Positions 17,407 through 25,920 of a stretch of DNA of 64,000 nucleotides are shown piece after piece. Every line of letters begins with the position of its first letter. Position 1 is the stretch's first letter. The translations under genes were made by a program, and so were the position numbers. This DNA comes from Gammaproteobacteria bacterium (lineage in GTDB: Bacteria; Pseudomonadota; Gammaproteobacteria; Steroidobacterales; Rariloculaceae). The notes below the pieces were generated by a model. That model saw nothing but the letters and a program-made list of their open reading frames with translations, made no database searches and was not told the origin of the DNA. Where the stretch lies: the NCBI GenBank assembly GCA_022825505.1, contig JAJDWR010000025.1, positions 124,001 to 188,000 of the forward strand, written 5' to 3'.

Positions 17407-18507
17407 ATGCCGTCACTGATCTCCAGCATCACGCCGGACCTCCAGCCGGAGTTCCTTCAGGTCGTCGACTATATCTATCGGAGGATGGTCAACCTCCAGA
17501 AGGGGGCCAATGTCCTCATCCTGACGGATTCGAGGATGCCGAGGAAGACCGTCATAGCATTCCAGGGGGTTGCGATGATGATGGGCGCGGAGGTCATGGT
17601 GGCGGAGAATCGTCATGCCCTTCCCATCCCCATGCAGCCGAGCGACAAGTGGAACAACATGGTCAAGGCCGCGAGCCGGGAAGCGGACATCATCGTCGAC
17701 ATGTCGGTGGGCTACGGCGACTTCATGGCGGAGTTCACGGAGCGGGGCGGCGTGGTGGTGTCACCCGGCGACGGTCCGGGCGGATGGTGCACGGAGGAGT
17801 CCCTGATCCGCACCATGCTGCACGTGGACCTCGATGCCCTGAGAAAGGAAGCCGAGCACATCGCGGCTCTCTTCACCGAGGCGAAGACCTGCTACATCAC
17901 ATCCGAGGAAGGCACGGATTTCGAAGCCGACATCGGCGACCTTGAAGGCGATCCACTGGATGGATTCCTGTGGGATTTCGAAAAGGAGGAGTACCGTACA
18001 TCGTTCGTATTCCTTCCACCCGCGCAGCCCGGCGTCATCGTTCCCCGTGGCCGCGGCGACGGCGTGATCGCGCTTGACGCCGTCATCCAGGCCGATCCGG
18101 CATTCGGCCAGGATTATCCCGAGTCGCCGGTATTCGTCACCATCGAGAAGGGCCGCGTGGTCGATATCGCCGGTAACGGCTTCAGTGCCGACCGGCTGAG
18201 GATATGGCTGGAATCGCTCAACAGCGAGCAGGCCTACAACGGCCCCGTCCACATCAATATCGGCAACAATCCGCGCGCCCGGTTCTCCGAGATCTCCGAG
18301 TTCGAACGCGTTCGCGGGGTCATCACGTTCGGGATGGGCGATGTGAGCGTCCTGTCGGGCGTGCTGGGCATGGCCGACGACATGGAAGGCAACCTCGCGG
18401 CGCCGGCCCACTGGGACGTCGTCATGAAGCGACCTACCCTCCGGCTCGATGACAAGGTTGTCTCCGAGAACGGAATCATCCGGTCCGAACTGCCGCCGGT
18501 GGGCTAG
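17407..18507 (+). CDS. NicX/M29-like metalloprotein (2,5-dihydroxypyridine dioxygenase or aminopeptidase T-like)
   Basis: This 366-residue cytoplasmic protein has the fold signature of the M29-like superfamily, which contains aminopeptidase T/S and the iron enzyme NicX (2,5-dihydroxypyridine 5,6-dioxygenase). The C-terminal part has GPVHINIGNNP with His282 and PAHWDVVM with His335 and Asp337. A His...His-x-Asp set corresponds to the facial triad reported for NicX. The glutamates that M29 aminopeptidases use for their two metals are not evident (the segment aligned with PVEET of the paralogue at 24907 reads PRGRGDG). A mononuclear-iron oxygenase-like role is therefore as likely as a peptidase one. 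It opens the long + strand gene series; the ATG at 17407 lies 30 bases after the TATACAAT repeat. Confidence 0.65.
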   Translation: MPSLISSITPDLQPEFLQVVDYIYRRMVNLQKGANVLILTDSRMPRKTVIAFQGVAMMMGAEVMVAENRHALPIPMQPSDKWNNMVKAASREADIIVDMSVGYGDFMAEFTERGGVVVSPGDGPGGWCTEESLIRTMLHVDLDALRKEAEHIAALFTEAKTCYITSEEGTDFEADIGDLEGDPLDGFLWDFEKEEYRTSFVFLPPAQPGVIVPRGRGDGVIALDAVIQADPAFGQDYPESPVFVTIEKGRVVDIAGNGFSADRLRIWLESLNSEQAYNGPVHINIGNNPRARFSEISEFERVRGVITFGMGDVSVLSGVLGMADDMEGNLAAPAHWDVVMKRPTLRLDDKVVSENGIIRSELPPVG

Positions 18508-18553
18508 TGGCCAGCTTGCGCACTTTCAGAGTCCGGCGAACGGGAGAAGACAG

Positions 18554-19714
18554 TTGAGCCGTTTCAGACGCCATCGGGAACGGGCGATTGTCGCGTTCGG
18601 GATCTTCGCCGCCCTGTGGGGTGTCGGCAACATGTCCTTCTTCACGATGCCGCACCTGATCGAGGGGCTTGTTTCGGGGGAAATGGGTCTCAGCGAGAGC
18701 CGGGCGGGGCTTGTGGGTACCATCGAGCTGATGTGCTTGGCCGGTACGATCATCGTGCTGTCGCCGCGAATGGGAAACATCGCCAGGCGTCGGCTCGCAT
18801 TGATCGGCATGTCCATCGCGGCGGCTGGATTCGGCGCCTCGTCTCTATTCGACCAGATTCCGTTGATCATCGCCTGCAGGGTCGTGGCCGGCGTCGGCGC
18901 CGGTTGCGCCATGGCAGCGGCCAACGCCGCGATCGCGTCGCTGGATGAACCCGAGCAGGTCTACGCGTGGACGTTCATACTCGGTTCTCCCGTTCAGGCC
19001 ATCGTGATCTCCGTCATGCCCTATTTCGTCGCGTCCGACGGCCACTCGGGCGCCTATGCATATCAGGCGATGTGGGCCCTGGGTTTCATCGCCCTTGCCT
19101 GGTTCCTGTTTCCCAGGGACGCGGCGGCGGCCGAAACGGCGGTGGAGGCAAAGTGGGTCCCGAAGTTCTACGAGATCGTGATTATTTTCGCGATTTTCCT
19201 GTTCCTGATCGGCGATGGAGGAACCTGGTCATTTGCCGAGCGCGTCGCTATTTCAATCGGCATCGACATTCACACTTATGGACGGGTTCTGGGCGTGGCC
19301 GTGCTCGTCGTCCCGCTCGGCGCGGCGTTGGCGTCCGCTGTCGGGATGCGTTTTGGCAGATACCTGCCGCTCGCCATCGGGCTGAGCCTGATGGCTGCTT
19401 CTGTCTACGTTTTGACGCACACAGCCGTACAAGTCGTCCTGATGGGCGCGCAATTGTCCTACAACTTCGTTTACGCCTTCACCTTGCCCTTCGTATATGG
19501 CACCGCAGCAGCCATGGATCCCAAGGGTCGCGTCATCGTTGCCGCCATGGGCGTTGGCCTGGTCGGCGGTGCGCTCGCCCCGTTCCTCAGTGGAACGCTG
19601 GCCGAAACGACAGGCACATACGGAACGTTGGGTATCGTATACGGCTGCATTTTCCTGACCGTTCTCGTGCTCACGACCCTCGTCAATCGCACTCTCCCTC
19701 CACCGGAATCCTGA
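18554..19714 (+). CDS. Major facilitator superfamily (MFS) transporter
   Basis: This is a 386-residue membrane protein with about 12 hydrophobic helices arranged as two six-helix halves separated near residue 200 by a short polar stretch (AAAAETAVEAKWVPK). The first helix is AIVAFGIFAALWGVGNMSFF. The MFS helix 2-3 loop signature is only weakly conserved, so the subfamily is unclear. The TTG at 18554 is preferred: it has GGGAGAAG just upstream (18542-18549), and the in-frame ATG at 18449 would overlap the preceding gene by 59 bases. The next gene starts 8 bases after its stop. In context it probably imports the operon's substrate or exports a product. Confidence 0.82.
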   Translation: MSRFRRHRERAIVAFGIFAALWGVGNMSFFTMPHLIEGLVSGEMGLSESRAGLVGTIELMCLAGTIIVLSPRMGNIARRRLALIGMSIAAAGFGASSLFDQIPLIIACRVVAGVGAGCAMAAANAAIASLDEPEQVYAWTFILGSPVQAIVISVMPYFVASDGHSGAYAYQAMWALGFIALAWFLFPRDAAAAETAVEAKWVPKFYEIVIIFAIFLFLIGDGGTWSFAERVAISIGIDIHTYGRVLGVAVLVVPLGAALASAVGMRFGRYLPLAIGLSLMAASVYVLTHTAVQVVLMGAQLSYNFVYAFTLPFVYGTAAAMDPKGRVIVAAMGVGLVGGALAPFLSGTLAETTGTYGTLGIVYGCIFLTVLVLTTLVNRTLPPPES

Positions 19715-19721
19715 TCACATC

Positions 19722-20720
19722 ATGCGAAAGGTGATGATGCGCTCGTTCGGGCCTCCAGACGTTCTGGAACTCGTCGACGCGGAGATTCCCGGCCCGCAGC
19801 CTCATGAGGTCCTTGTCAGGGTTACATCCATCGGAATGAACCGTTCCGACGTGGATTGCCGGCAGGGCATCTACCCGGTCACACCGCGACTGCCGAGCGG
19901 CATCGGTTGGGAAGCTGGCGGTATCGTGGTACAGCCGGACGAGAATTTGACCTTCAAGGCAGGCGATCGTGTGGGTTCGCTGCCTTGTTCGAAGTTTGTC
20001 GACGTGACTGACTACGGCAGAACCGCGGACTATTTCGTCGCCAACGCGGAGTGGCTGACGAAAACGCCGGAAAGCGTTCCCGATCGCGATGCCGGCGCCA
20101 TCTGGATCAACTACCTGACAGCCTACGGGGCGCTCAAGGACGTGGGGGGGCTCGAGGAAGGCGAGACGATCGTCATCTCCGCAGCATCGGGCGCTACGGG
20201 CATAGCGGCCATGCAAATTGCGAATCTGACGGGTGCCCGGGTTATCGCGACGACCCGGTCCGACGACAAGTGCGGGCAATTGCTGGCGGCGGGCGCCAAT
20301 CACGTAATCAATACCAGCAGGGAAGACTACATCGGCCGCGTGCAGTCGCTCACGGCAGGCAAGGGCGCGGACTTCATATTCGACCCCATTACGGGACCTT
20401 TCGTCGCGAAGCACCTGGAAGCCGTGAGGCGAAACGGCCGAGTGCTGATTTACGGCGTCCTCACTTATCCCGAATTCGCCAGTTTCGATCCCGACGTCCT
20501 CATCAACAAGCATATTTCGCTGCGAGGCTATACCGTCGACGATCCATATCTTGCGGACCGGCCGGCCCTGTCCAGAGCCATTCGGGTTATCTCCGACGGC
20601 CTCAACGAAGACAAACTTCGTCTCGTGATCTGCAGGCGTTTTTCGCTGGAGGAAGCGGTTCAGGCCCACGAGTTTTCCGAGAGCGGCAGGCAGTTCGGCA
20701 AAATCCTGCTCAATCCATGA
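19722..20720 (+). CDS. MDR-family NAD(P)H oxidoreductase (quinone-reductase-like)
   Basis: This 332-residue protein belongs to the zinc-independent branch of medium-chain dehydrogenases/reductases. It starts with a GroES-like domain (FGPPDVLELVDAEIPGPQP). Its nucleotide-binding Rossmann part contains SAASGATGIAAMQIANLTGA, the AASGAVG-like loop of quinone oxidoreductases. The cysteine cluster of zinc-binding alcohol dehydrogenases is missing. It probably reduces a quinone, enone or carbonyl intermediate with NADPH. The stop overlaps the start of the binding-protein gene as ATGA, which ties it to the transporter operon. Confidence 0.87.
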   Translation: MRKVMMRSFGPPDVLELVDAEIPGPQPHEVLVRVTSIGMNRSDVDCRQGIYPVTPRLPSGIGWEAGGIVVQPDENLTFKAGDRVGSLPCSKFVDVTDYGRTADYFVANAEWLTKTPESVPDRDAGAIWINYLTAYGALKDVGGLEEGETIVISAASGATGIAAMQIANLTGARVIATTRSDDKCGQLLAAGANHVINTSREDYIGRVQSLTAGKGADFIFDPITGPFVAKHLEAVRRNGRVLIYGVLTYPEFASFDPDVLINKHISLRGYTVDDPYLADRPALSRAIRVISDGLNEDKLRLVICRRFSLEEAVQAHEFSESGRQFGKILLNP

Positions 20721-22261
20721 ACGCTCCGAACCTGCTGTCCTGCGCGGCGATCGCACTTGTCCTGGGTTGTGCGCCGGCGGGCGAGCGCTCTCACCTGGTA
20801 CTGCTGACCGAGGGCATCCCCCCCACACTGGATCCGGTCGCCGCCGACGACAGCCGGGTTGACAACCAGTCCATCAATCTCTACAGCGCCCTTCTGCAAT
20901 ACCGGCCGGGCACCACCGATCTGCAGATGGATCTGGCAGCATCGTACGAGGTTTCCGAAGACGCGCGCCGCTATGTCTTCACGGTGCGCGAAGATGCGCT
21001 CTTTCACGACGGTACGCCGGTGCTCGCCGAGGACGTCAAGTACACGGTGGACCGTATGCTGGCCCTGAAGATCGGGGTCTGGGCATTCTTCACGTCGGTC
21101 AGCGGCGCCGAGGTGCTCGGCGAGCGCCGCGTTGCCATCGATCTGTTCGAGCCGTTTGCCGGTTTCCTGGGCGCCATGACCCGGCTTTACATCGTCAACG
21201 CCGATCAGATCCGTCCCAATGAGTTCGAGGGGGATTTCGGGCAGCGCTGGTTGCAGAACCACGAGGCCGGGAGCGGACCGTATCGGCTGGTCTCGTATCA
21301 GCCCGGACAGCAGATTACGGTGGAGCGCTTCACCGGCTACCATCTGGGCTGGGGACCGCGCCATGTGGATCGCGCCGTCTTTCGTGTCCTCCGCGAGGAA
21401 GTCGCGCGCCGGATCGCCCTGGTCAACGGCGATGCCGACTGGATCTTTGTCTCCAGCGCCGACACGCTGGCGGCGCTGGCTGAGGAGCCGGGCATCCGCG
21501 TGAACCGGGACGAAAGCCTCAACCAGTTGTATATCGCCTTCAATACCCAAAGCGAGCATCTCCGCGACGCCCGGGTGCGGCGCGCCCTGGCGCTCGCCTA
21601 CGACTACGAGGGACACATCGAGCATCTCATGCGCGGCAACGCGGTCCATCCGCACGGCGTGCTGCCGGCGGGCGCCGAGTGCGCCAGCCCCGACTCGCCA
21701 CGGCCGCGCACGGACCTCGACGAGGCACGCCGGCTGCTTGCGAGCGCCGGCATCCGCCCGGGCGAGGTGGAACTGACCATGGCATTCGAGGGAACGACCG
21801 GTGAGACCCCCATCTTCGAGATCATGCGCGCAGGTGCGGCACGGCTCGGCATTCGCCTGAGCGCGGTCGACATCGAGTGGGACGCCAAGCTCGCGAGCTT
21901 CTCCCGGCTGGAGACATCCGACGACATGGGGACGGTCTGGATCTTTGCGCCGGGTCCGGAAGCACACCACTATCTCCATGCCCTCGCTCACTCCAGCCAG
22001 GCCGGGGGCGGCGGCAACAACTTTGCGTGGTACCGGAGCGAGGCGATGGACGAGATGCTCGAGGCCGCCGCCGCGGAACTCGACGTGCAACGCCGCTGCG
22101 AGCTGTACCGCGAGATCGAGTCGCTGTGGCTTGAGGAGATGCCCTTCGCCGCCGTCGTGACCATGGTCGCGATGTCGGCCCAGCGCGAGAACCTGCGCGG
22201 TTCGGCGGTGAGTCTCGGCCACCCCCTGACCCAGAACCTCTACGCCATGTGGAAAGAGTGA
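20717..22261 (+). CDS. Peptide ABC transporter substrate-binding protein (SBP family 5)
   Basis: This 514-residue protein has the two-lobe SBP_bac_5 layout of DppA/OppA: TEGIPPTLDPVAADDSRV near the N-terminus, FTVREDALFHDGTPVLAEDV, and the C-terminal AWYRSEAMDEMLEAAA. The N-terminus (AAIALVLGCAPAGE) looks like a lipoprotein signal, with Cys18 as the acylated residue, although Leu at -2 is slightly unusual. It would present peptides or similar solutes to the permeases encoded directly downstream. The ATG at 20717 overlaps the previous stop (ATGA) and its own stop overlaps the next ATG (TGATG), so translation of the whole transporter set looks coupled. Confidence 0.9.
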   Translation: MNAPNLLSCAAIALVLGCAPAGERSHLVLLTEGIPPTLDPVAADDSRVDNQSINLYSALLQYRPGTTDLQMDLAASYEVSEDARRYVFTVREDALFHDGTPVLAEDVKYTVDRMLALKIGVWAFFTSVSGAEVLGERRVAIDLFEPFAGFLGAMTRLYIVNADQIRPNEFEGDFGQRWLQNHEAGSGPYRLVSYQPGQQITVERFTGYHLGWGPRHVDRAVFRVLREEVARRIALVNGDADWIFVSSADTLAALAEEPGIRVNRDESLNQLYIAFNTQSEHLRDARVRRALALAYDYEGHIEHLMRGNAVHPHGVLPAGAECASPDSPRPRTDLDEARRLLASAGIRPGEVELTMAFEGTTGETPIFEIMRAGAARLGIRLSAVDIEWDAKLASFSRLETSDDMGTVWIFAPGPEAHHYLHALAHSSQAGGGGNNFAWYRSEAMDEMLEAAAAELDVQRRCELYREIESLWLEEMPFAAVVTMVAMSAQRENLRGSAVSLGHPLTQNLYAMWKE

Positions 22262-23268
22262 TGGGACGCTATATCGCGCGACGCCTGTTGCAGATGGTGC
22301 CGGTGCTGCTCGGCGTCAGCGTGCTCACCTTCGCGCTGACCAATCTTCTGCCCGGTGATCCCGCCCGTGCCGCGGCGGGCCGCCATGCCACGCCACAGCA
22401 ACTCGAGGAGGTACGAGAGCGGCTCGGGCTCGACCAGCCGCTGCCGGCGCAGTACGCGATGTACATGGGCCGGCTCGCCCGCGGCGACCTCGGCACATCC
22501 CTCACGTCCAGGCAGTCGGTGGCCGAGGAACTCCGACTCTTCTTCCCGGCGACCCTGGAACTGTTGCTGGCAACGATGCTGATCGCCGTCGGCGTCGGCA
22601 TCCCGCTCGGCGTGCTCACGGCCGCAAGGCGCGGCAGGTGGGCCGACCGCGCCTTCCTGGGATTTTCGTACTTCGGGGTGGGCATGCCGGTCTTCTTCAC
22701 GGCACTGTTGCTGCAGATCTTTTTCGCCGGTTGGCTGGGCTGGCTTCCGATTGCCGGGCGTCTTGGCCTTGCGACCGTGCCGCCGCCGGCTTTCACCGGC
22801 ATGTACACGGTCGATGCGTTGCTGGCGGGCCAGTGGACGACCGTCCTGGATGCGCTCCGGCATCTCCTGCTGCCTGCCCTGACCCTTGCAATCGCAGGCG
22901 GTTCGGAGGTGGGCCGCATTACCCGACGATCGATGCTGCAGGCGCTCGATGAGGAATATGTACGCACGGCACGCGCCAAAGGGGTACCCGAACGAACCGT
23001 GTGGCTGCGGCATGCCTTGCCCAACGCCATGCTGCCCACCACCACCGTGATCGGGCTGCAGGTGGCCTTCCTGCTCGGCGGCACGGTGCTGATCGAGAAC
23101 ATCTTCTCGTGGGGCGGCCTCGGCACCTATGCGTGGACCGGCATCTTCCGCCTGGACATACCCGTCATCATGGGGATCACGCTGCTCGCCACAACCGTCT
23201 ATCTCTTCGTCAATCTCGGCGTCGATCTCGTCTATGCGCGGCTCGACCCGCGAATTCGCTATGGGTAG
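22261..23268 (+). CDS. Peptide ABC transporter permease (DppB-like)
   Basis: This 335-residue membrane protein has six predicted helices. The first (LLQMVPVLLGVSVLTFALTN) is followed by LPGDPAR, the hallmark of DppB/OppB-type permeases. The EAA cytoplasmic loop is seen at EEYVRTARAKGVPERTVWLRH (last residues of the second half), which contacts the ATPases. The ATG at 22261 overlaps the preceding stop in TGATG; a GTG 12 bases upstream is also in frame. Its last 8 bases overlap the next permease gene. Together with the partner permease it forms the inner-membrane channel for peptides. Confidence 0.92.
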   Translation: MGRYIARRLLQMVPVLLGVSVLTFALTNLLPGDPARAAAGRHATPQQLEEVRERLGLDQPLPAQYAMYMGRLARGDLGTSLTSRQSVAEELRLFFPATLELLLATMLIAVGVGIPLGVLTAARRGRWADRAFLGFSYFGVGMPVFFTALLLQIFFAGWLGWLPIAGRLGLATVPPPAFTGMYTVDALLAGQWTTVLDALRHLLLPALTLAIAGGSEVGRITRRSMLQALDEEYVRTARAKGVPERTVWLRHALPNAMLPTTTVIGLQVAFLLGGTVLIENIFSWGGLGTYAWTGIFRLDIPVIMGITLLATTVYLFVNLGVDLVYARLDPRIRYG

Positions 23269-24124
23269 CGCGCTGTTCCGCAGGCAAGATGGCCGGCTGG
23301 TCGCCGGTATCGTGATTGTCGGGATGTTTGTGACGATGGCTGTGGCGCCGTGGCTCTTCACCAGCCTGGACCCGGCCGGATTGAATCTCGAAGCCCGCCT
23401 GACGCCGCCATCGGCGGCGCACTGGCTCGGCACGGACGCCACCGGCAACGACATCTACACGCGGATTGTCTACGGGTCGCGCACGACCCTGGGTACGGTG
23501 ATCGCCGTGCTGGCGATCGCGAGCCTCTTCGGGATCGCCGTTGGCTCCTTGTCCGGTTATGCCGGCGGTTGGCTGGACGGCCTGCTGATGCGCACCACCG
23601 ACGTATTCCTGGCGTTTCCGCCGCTGATCCTGGCGCTGGCAACCAACGCCGTGCTTGGAAGGGGACTGCGCCAGACGGTGTTCGCGGTCGCCTTTCTATG
23701 GTGGCCTGCGTATGCGCGCCTCGTACGCGGGCAGATTCTCGCCTTGCGCGAGCAGGAGTTCGTGGAGTCGGCACGGGTGATTGGCGCCAGCCGGTTGCGC
23801 ATCATCCGCCACATGCTTCCGAACGTTATCGACCCGGTCATCGTGCGAGTCTCTCTGGATGCAGGCTTCGTGGCGCTGACCGCAGCGTCGCTGAGCTACC
23901 TGGGACTCGGCGCGCAGCCCCCCACGCCCGAATGGGGACGCATGGTCGCGGAGGGACAGATGTTCCTGCTCGATCAATGGTGGGTGGCGGCCTTTCCGGG
24001 GATTGTGCTGTTTATCCTGGTTGTCGGATTCAACCTCATCGGCGAGGCTCTCGGCGACCGGATCGGCCAGCCATATCGGGAGTCGCGCGTCGCTGTGCCG
24101 GGCACCGCAAAGGAGAAGAATTGA
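23261..24124 (+). CDS. Peptide ABC transporter permease (DppC-like)
   Basis: This 287-residue permease has six helices and the DppC/OppC features LGTDATGNDIYTRIVYG near residue 60 and the EAA loop REQEFVESARVIGASRLR near residue 165. The C-terminal YLGLGAQPPTPEWGRMVAEG is typical of the family. The ATG at 23261 overlaps the stop of the preceding permease by 8 bases, and its TGA overlaps the next ATG as TGATG. It pairs with the upstream permease. The two ATPases are displaced downstream by two enzyme genes, which is unusual for Dpp operons. Confidence 0.92.
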   Translation: MGSALFRRQDGRLVAGIVIVGMFVTMAVAPWLFTSLDPAGLNLEARLTPPSAAHWLGTDATGNDIYTRIVYGSRTTLGTVIAVLAIASLFGIAVGSLSGYAGGWLDGLLMRTTDVFLAFPPLILALATNAVLGRGLRQTVFAVAFLWWPAYARLVRGQILALREQEFVESARVIGASRLRIIRHMLPNVIDPVIVRVSLDAGFVALTAASLSYLGLGAQPPTPEWGRMVAEGQMFLLDQWWVAAFPGIVLFILVVGFNLIGEALGDRIGQPYRESRVAVPGTAKEKN

Positions 24125-24867
24125 TGGAAAAGATACGCATTTGTGCAACTATCCCTGTACGTGGCGGGCTCGAGGCCTGGGGCGACGTGCATCGTGAACT
24201 CCTGGCGCCGCTAGCGCGGCCGGGTGTAGAGATTGTCCTGCGGGACCTGCCCGAGGCGCCGATCGAGGCCATCGGTTGCGCGTACGATTGCGAGTTGCTG
24301 GCGATGCACCACATCCGCGCGGCCAGGCGTGCCGAGGAGGAAGGCTTTCATGCGGTTGCCATGGGATGTCTCGATGAGCCCGGCGTTCAAGGCGCCAAGG
24401 AGGCGCTGAGCATTCCGGTCATCGGTGAGTCGGAGGCTTGCATGCACTTTGCCTCGATGGTCGGGCGGCGCTTCTCGTACCTGATGCCGGGCGAGATCAA
24501 CGGCAATCAGCGCGGTGGGTACGGTTCGCGCTGTATCGAAGACGTTGCACGGATGTACGGCTTTGCGGACAAGCTCGCCTCGGTACGGTCGGTGAGCGGC
24601 AAGACGCTGGAATTCGCCGCGCGGGACGACAGTCTTCCCGAGGCCATGATCGAGCAGGCGCGCCTTGCGATGGAAGAAGACGGCGCCGACGTCGTCATCG
24701 GCTACGGCAGTCTCGACGTGATCGGCCGCCTGCAGCGCGAGCTTCCGATCCCCGTGATTGACCCGATCCAGGCATCGGCGATGATGGCGGAGAGTCTGGC
24801 GCGGCTTTCGATCGCGCAGAGCAAACGCGCGTATCCGAGGCCGGTCAACATCGACATTGATGGCTGA
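24124..24867 (+). CDS. Asp/Glu/hydantoin racemase-superfamily protein lacking one catalytic Cys
   Basis: This 247-residue cytoplasmic protein matches the two-domain Asp/Glu/hydantoin racemase fold: ATIPVRGGLEAWGDVH at the N-terminus, the first-domain loop AMGCLDEPGVQGAKEAL and the second-domain strand ADVVIGYGSLDVIG. Racemases in this group use two Cys, one per domain. Here Cys82 is present, but the second position is Tyr194 (GYGS in place of the usual GCAG-type motif). Arylmalonate decarboxylase also works with one Cys, but it keeps the other one. A two-base racemase mechanism is thus unlikely; isomerase, decarboxylase or binding roles are open. It is translationally coupled to the permease upstream and sits 39 bases before a NicX/M29-like gene. 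Confidence 0.75.
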   Translation: MEKIRICATIPVRGGLEAWGDVHRELLAPLARPGVEIVLRDLPEAPIEAIGCAYDCELLAMHHIRAARRAEEEGFHAVAMGCLDEPGVQGAKEALSIPVIGESEACMHFASMVGRRFSYLMPGEINGNQRGGYGSRCIEDVARMYGFADKLASVRSVSGKTLEFAARDDSLPEAMIEQARLAMEEDGADVVIGYGSLDVIGRLQRELPIPVIDPIQASAMMAESLARLSIAQSKRAYPRPVNIDIDG

Positions 24868-24906
24868 GTTTGAGTTTCCACAAATCAGAGAAACAGGAGA
24901 AAGAAC

Positions 24907-25911
24907 ATGAAGTCGAGAGAGTTTTGGGACGAGTTCGCGGATGCGACCATCAAGCGGCTGATCGAACCGGACGCCGGAGACCCGGTGCTCATCCTCGCCG
25001 ACGCCAATAGCGATCTGAATCTGGCGCATGCGTTGAGGGCGGCCGGCGTTCGTTCCGGAGCCGACACGCAGCTCATTGTCAAGCCCCACGCCAAAAAGGG
25101 TGAGGCGATGAATACCGGGCCCATACTCGCTGCGTCGATCAAGGCGGCCAGGTACGTTGTCTCGATCATCGACGACGGTATCGACGCCTCGCAGGCCATG
25201 CTCGATGCCAAGGCGTCGGGCACGAGTATCCTCTACACCCTGGTCACGGGGGTGGAAGACTATGTCGTGCGCGCGTTGCTGAATGTCGACGTCGAAGAGA
25301 TGAACCGCCTCGGCTTGCGCGTCTGCGAGCTCTGGGAGGCGACCGATGTCTGCCAGGTCACATCGCCTCAGGGTACGGACGTCAGCTTTCAGCTCAAGCC
25401 GCGCAAGTGCGACTTCGGCAACGGCAAGCTGGACAAACCCGGCAAGGACGATTTCTATCCCGGCATGCAGGTCAACATCGCCCCGGTGGAGGAGACCATC
25501 AATGGCGTGATCGTCATCGACGCCTCCGACAGCGTTCAGGGCGTAGTGCCCAACCCCTACAGCTTCACGATGGAAAACGGCATCATCACGAAGGTGGAGG
25601 GCGGTTCGGAGGCGGATGCCATGCGCGCCTGGCTTCAAGGCTGCAACGATCCGATCATCTACAAGCTCTGTCACTTCAGCCTCGGGCTGAATCCGGAGGC
25701 GGGCATATCGGGAAGCATGATCGAGGACGAGCGCAAGTTCGGGGCAGTGGATTTCGGGTTCGGCTACCAGAACCCGAGCCTCGGCGGCACGGTGGGCATG
25801 GGTGACTACCACGTGGACATCATGCTGGCCAACCCCACCGTGATTCTCGATGGCGAGGTGATGTGCCGCGCCAACGAATTCAACGAGAAGATGATCGGTT
25901 TCGAGACCTAG
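24907..25911 (+). CDS. Second NicX/M29-like metalloprotein
   Basis: This 334-residue paralogue of the protein at 17407-18507 keeps SPQGTDVSFQL, APVEETINGV, CHFSLGLNP and GDYHVDIML. His256 and His302-x-Asp304 match the NicX-type facial triad. It also keeps Glu in PVEET and in IEDERK, which correspond to metal glutamates of M29 aminopeptidases, but the GxxH segment of M29 reads GAVDFGFG, with Asp at the metal-His position. The function lies between aminopeptidase-like and dioxygenase-like and cannot be settled from sequence. AGGAGA lies 11 bases upstream of ATG 24907. It sits inside the ABC transporter operon, which suggests it acts on the imported compound. Confidence 0.68.
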   Translation: MKSREFWDEFADATIKRLIEPDAGDPVLILADANSDLNLAHALRAAGVRSGADTQLIVKPHAKKGEAMNTGPILAASIKAARYVVSIIDDGIDASQAMLDAKASGTSILYTLVTGVEDYVVRALLNVDVEEMNRLGLRVCELWEATDVCQVTSPQGTDVSFQLKPRKCDFGNGKLDKPGKDDFYPGMQVNIAPVEETINGVIVIDASDSVQGVVPNPYSFTMENGIITKVEGGSEADAMRAWLQGCNDPIIYKLCHFSLGLNPEAGISGSMIEDERKFGAVDFGFGYQNPSLGGTVGMGDYHVDIMLANPTVILDGEVMCRANEFNEKMIGFET

Positions 25912-25920
25912 TCAAGGCCA

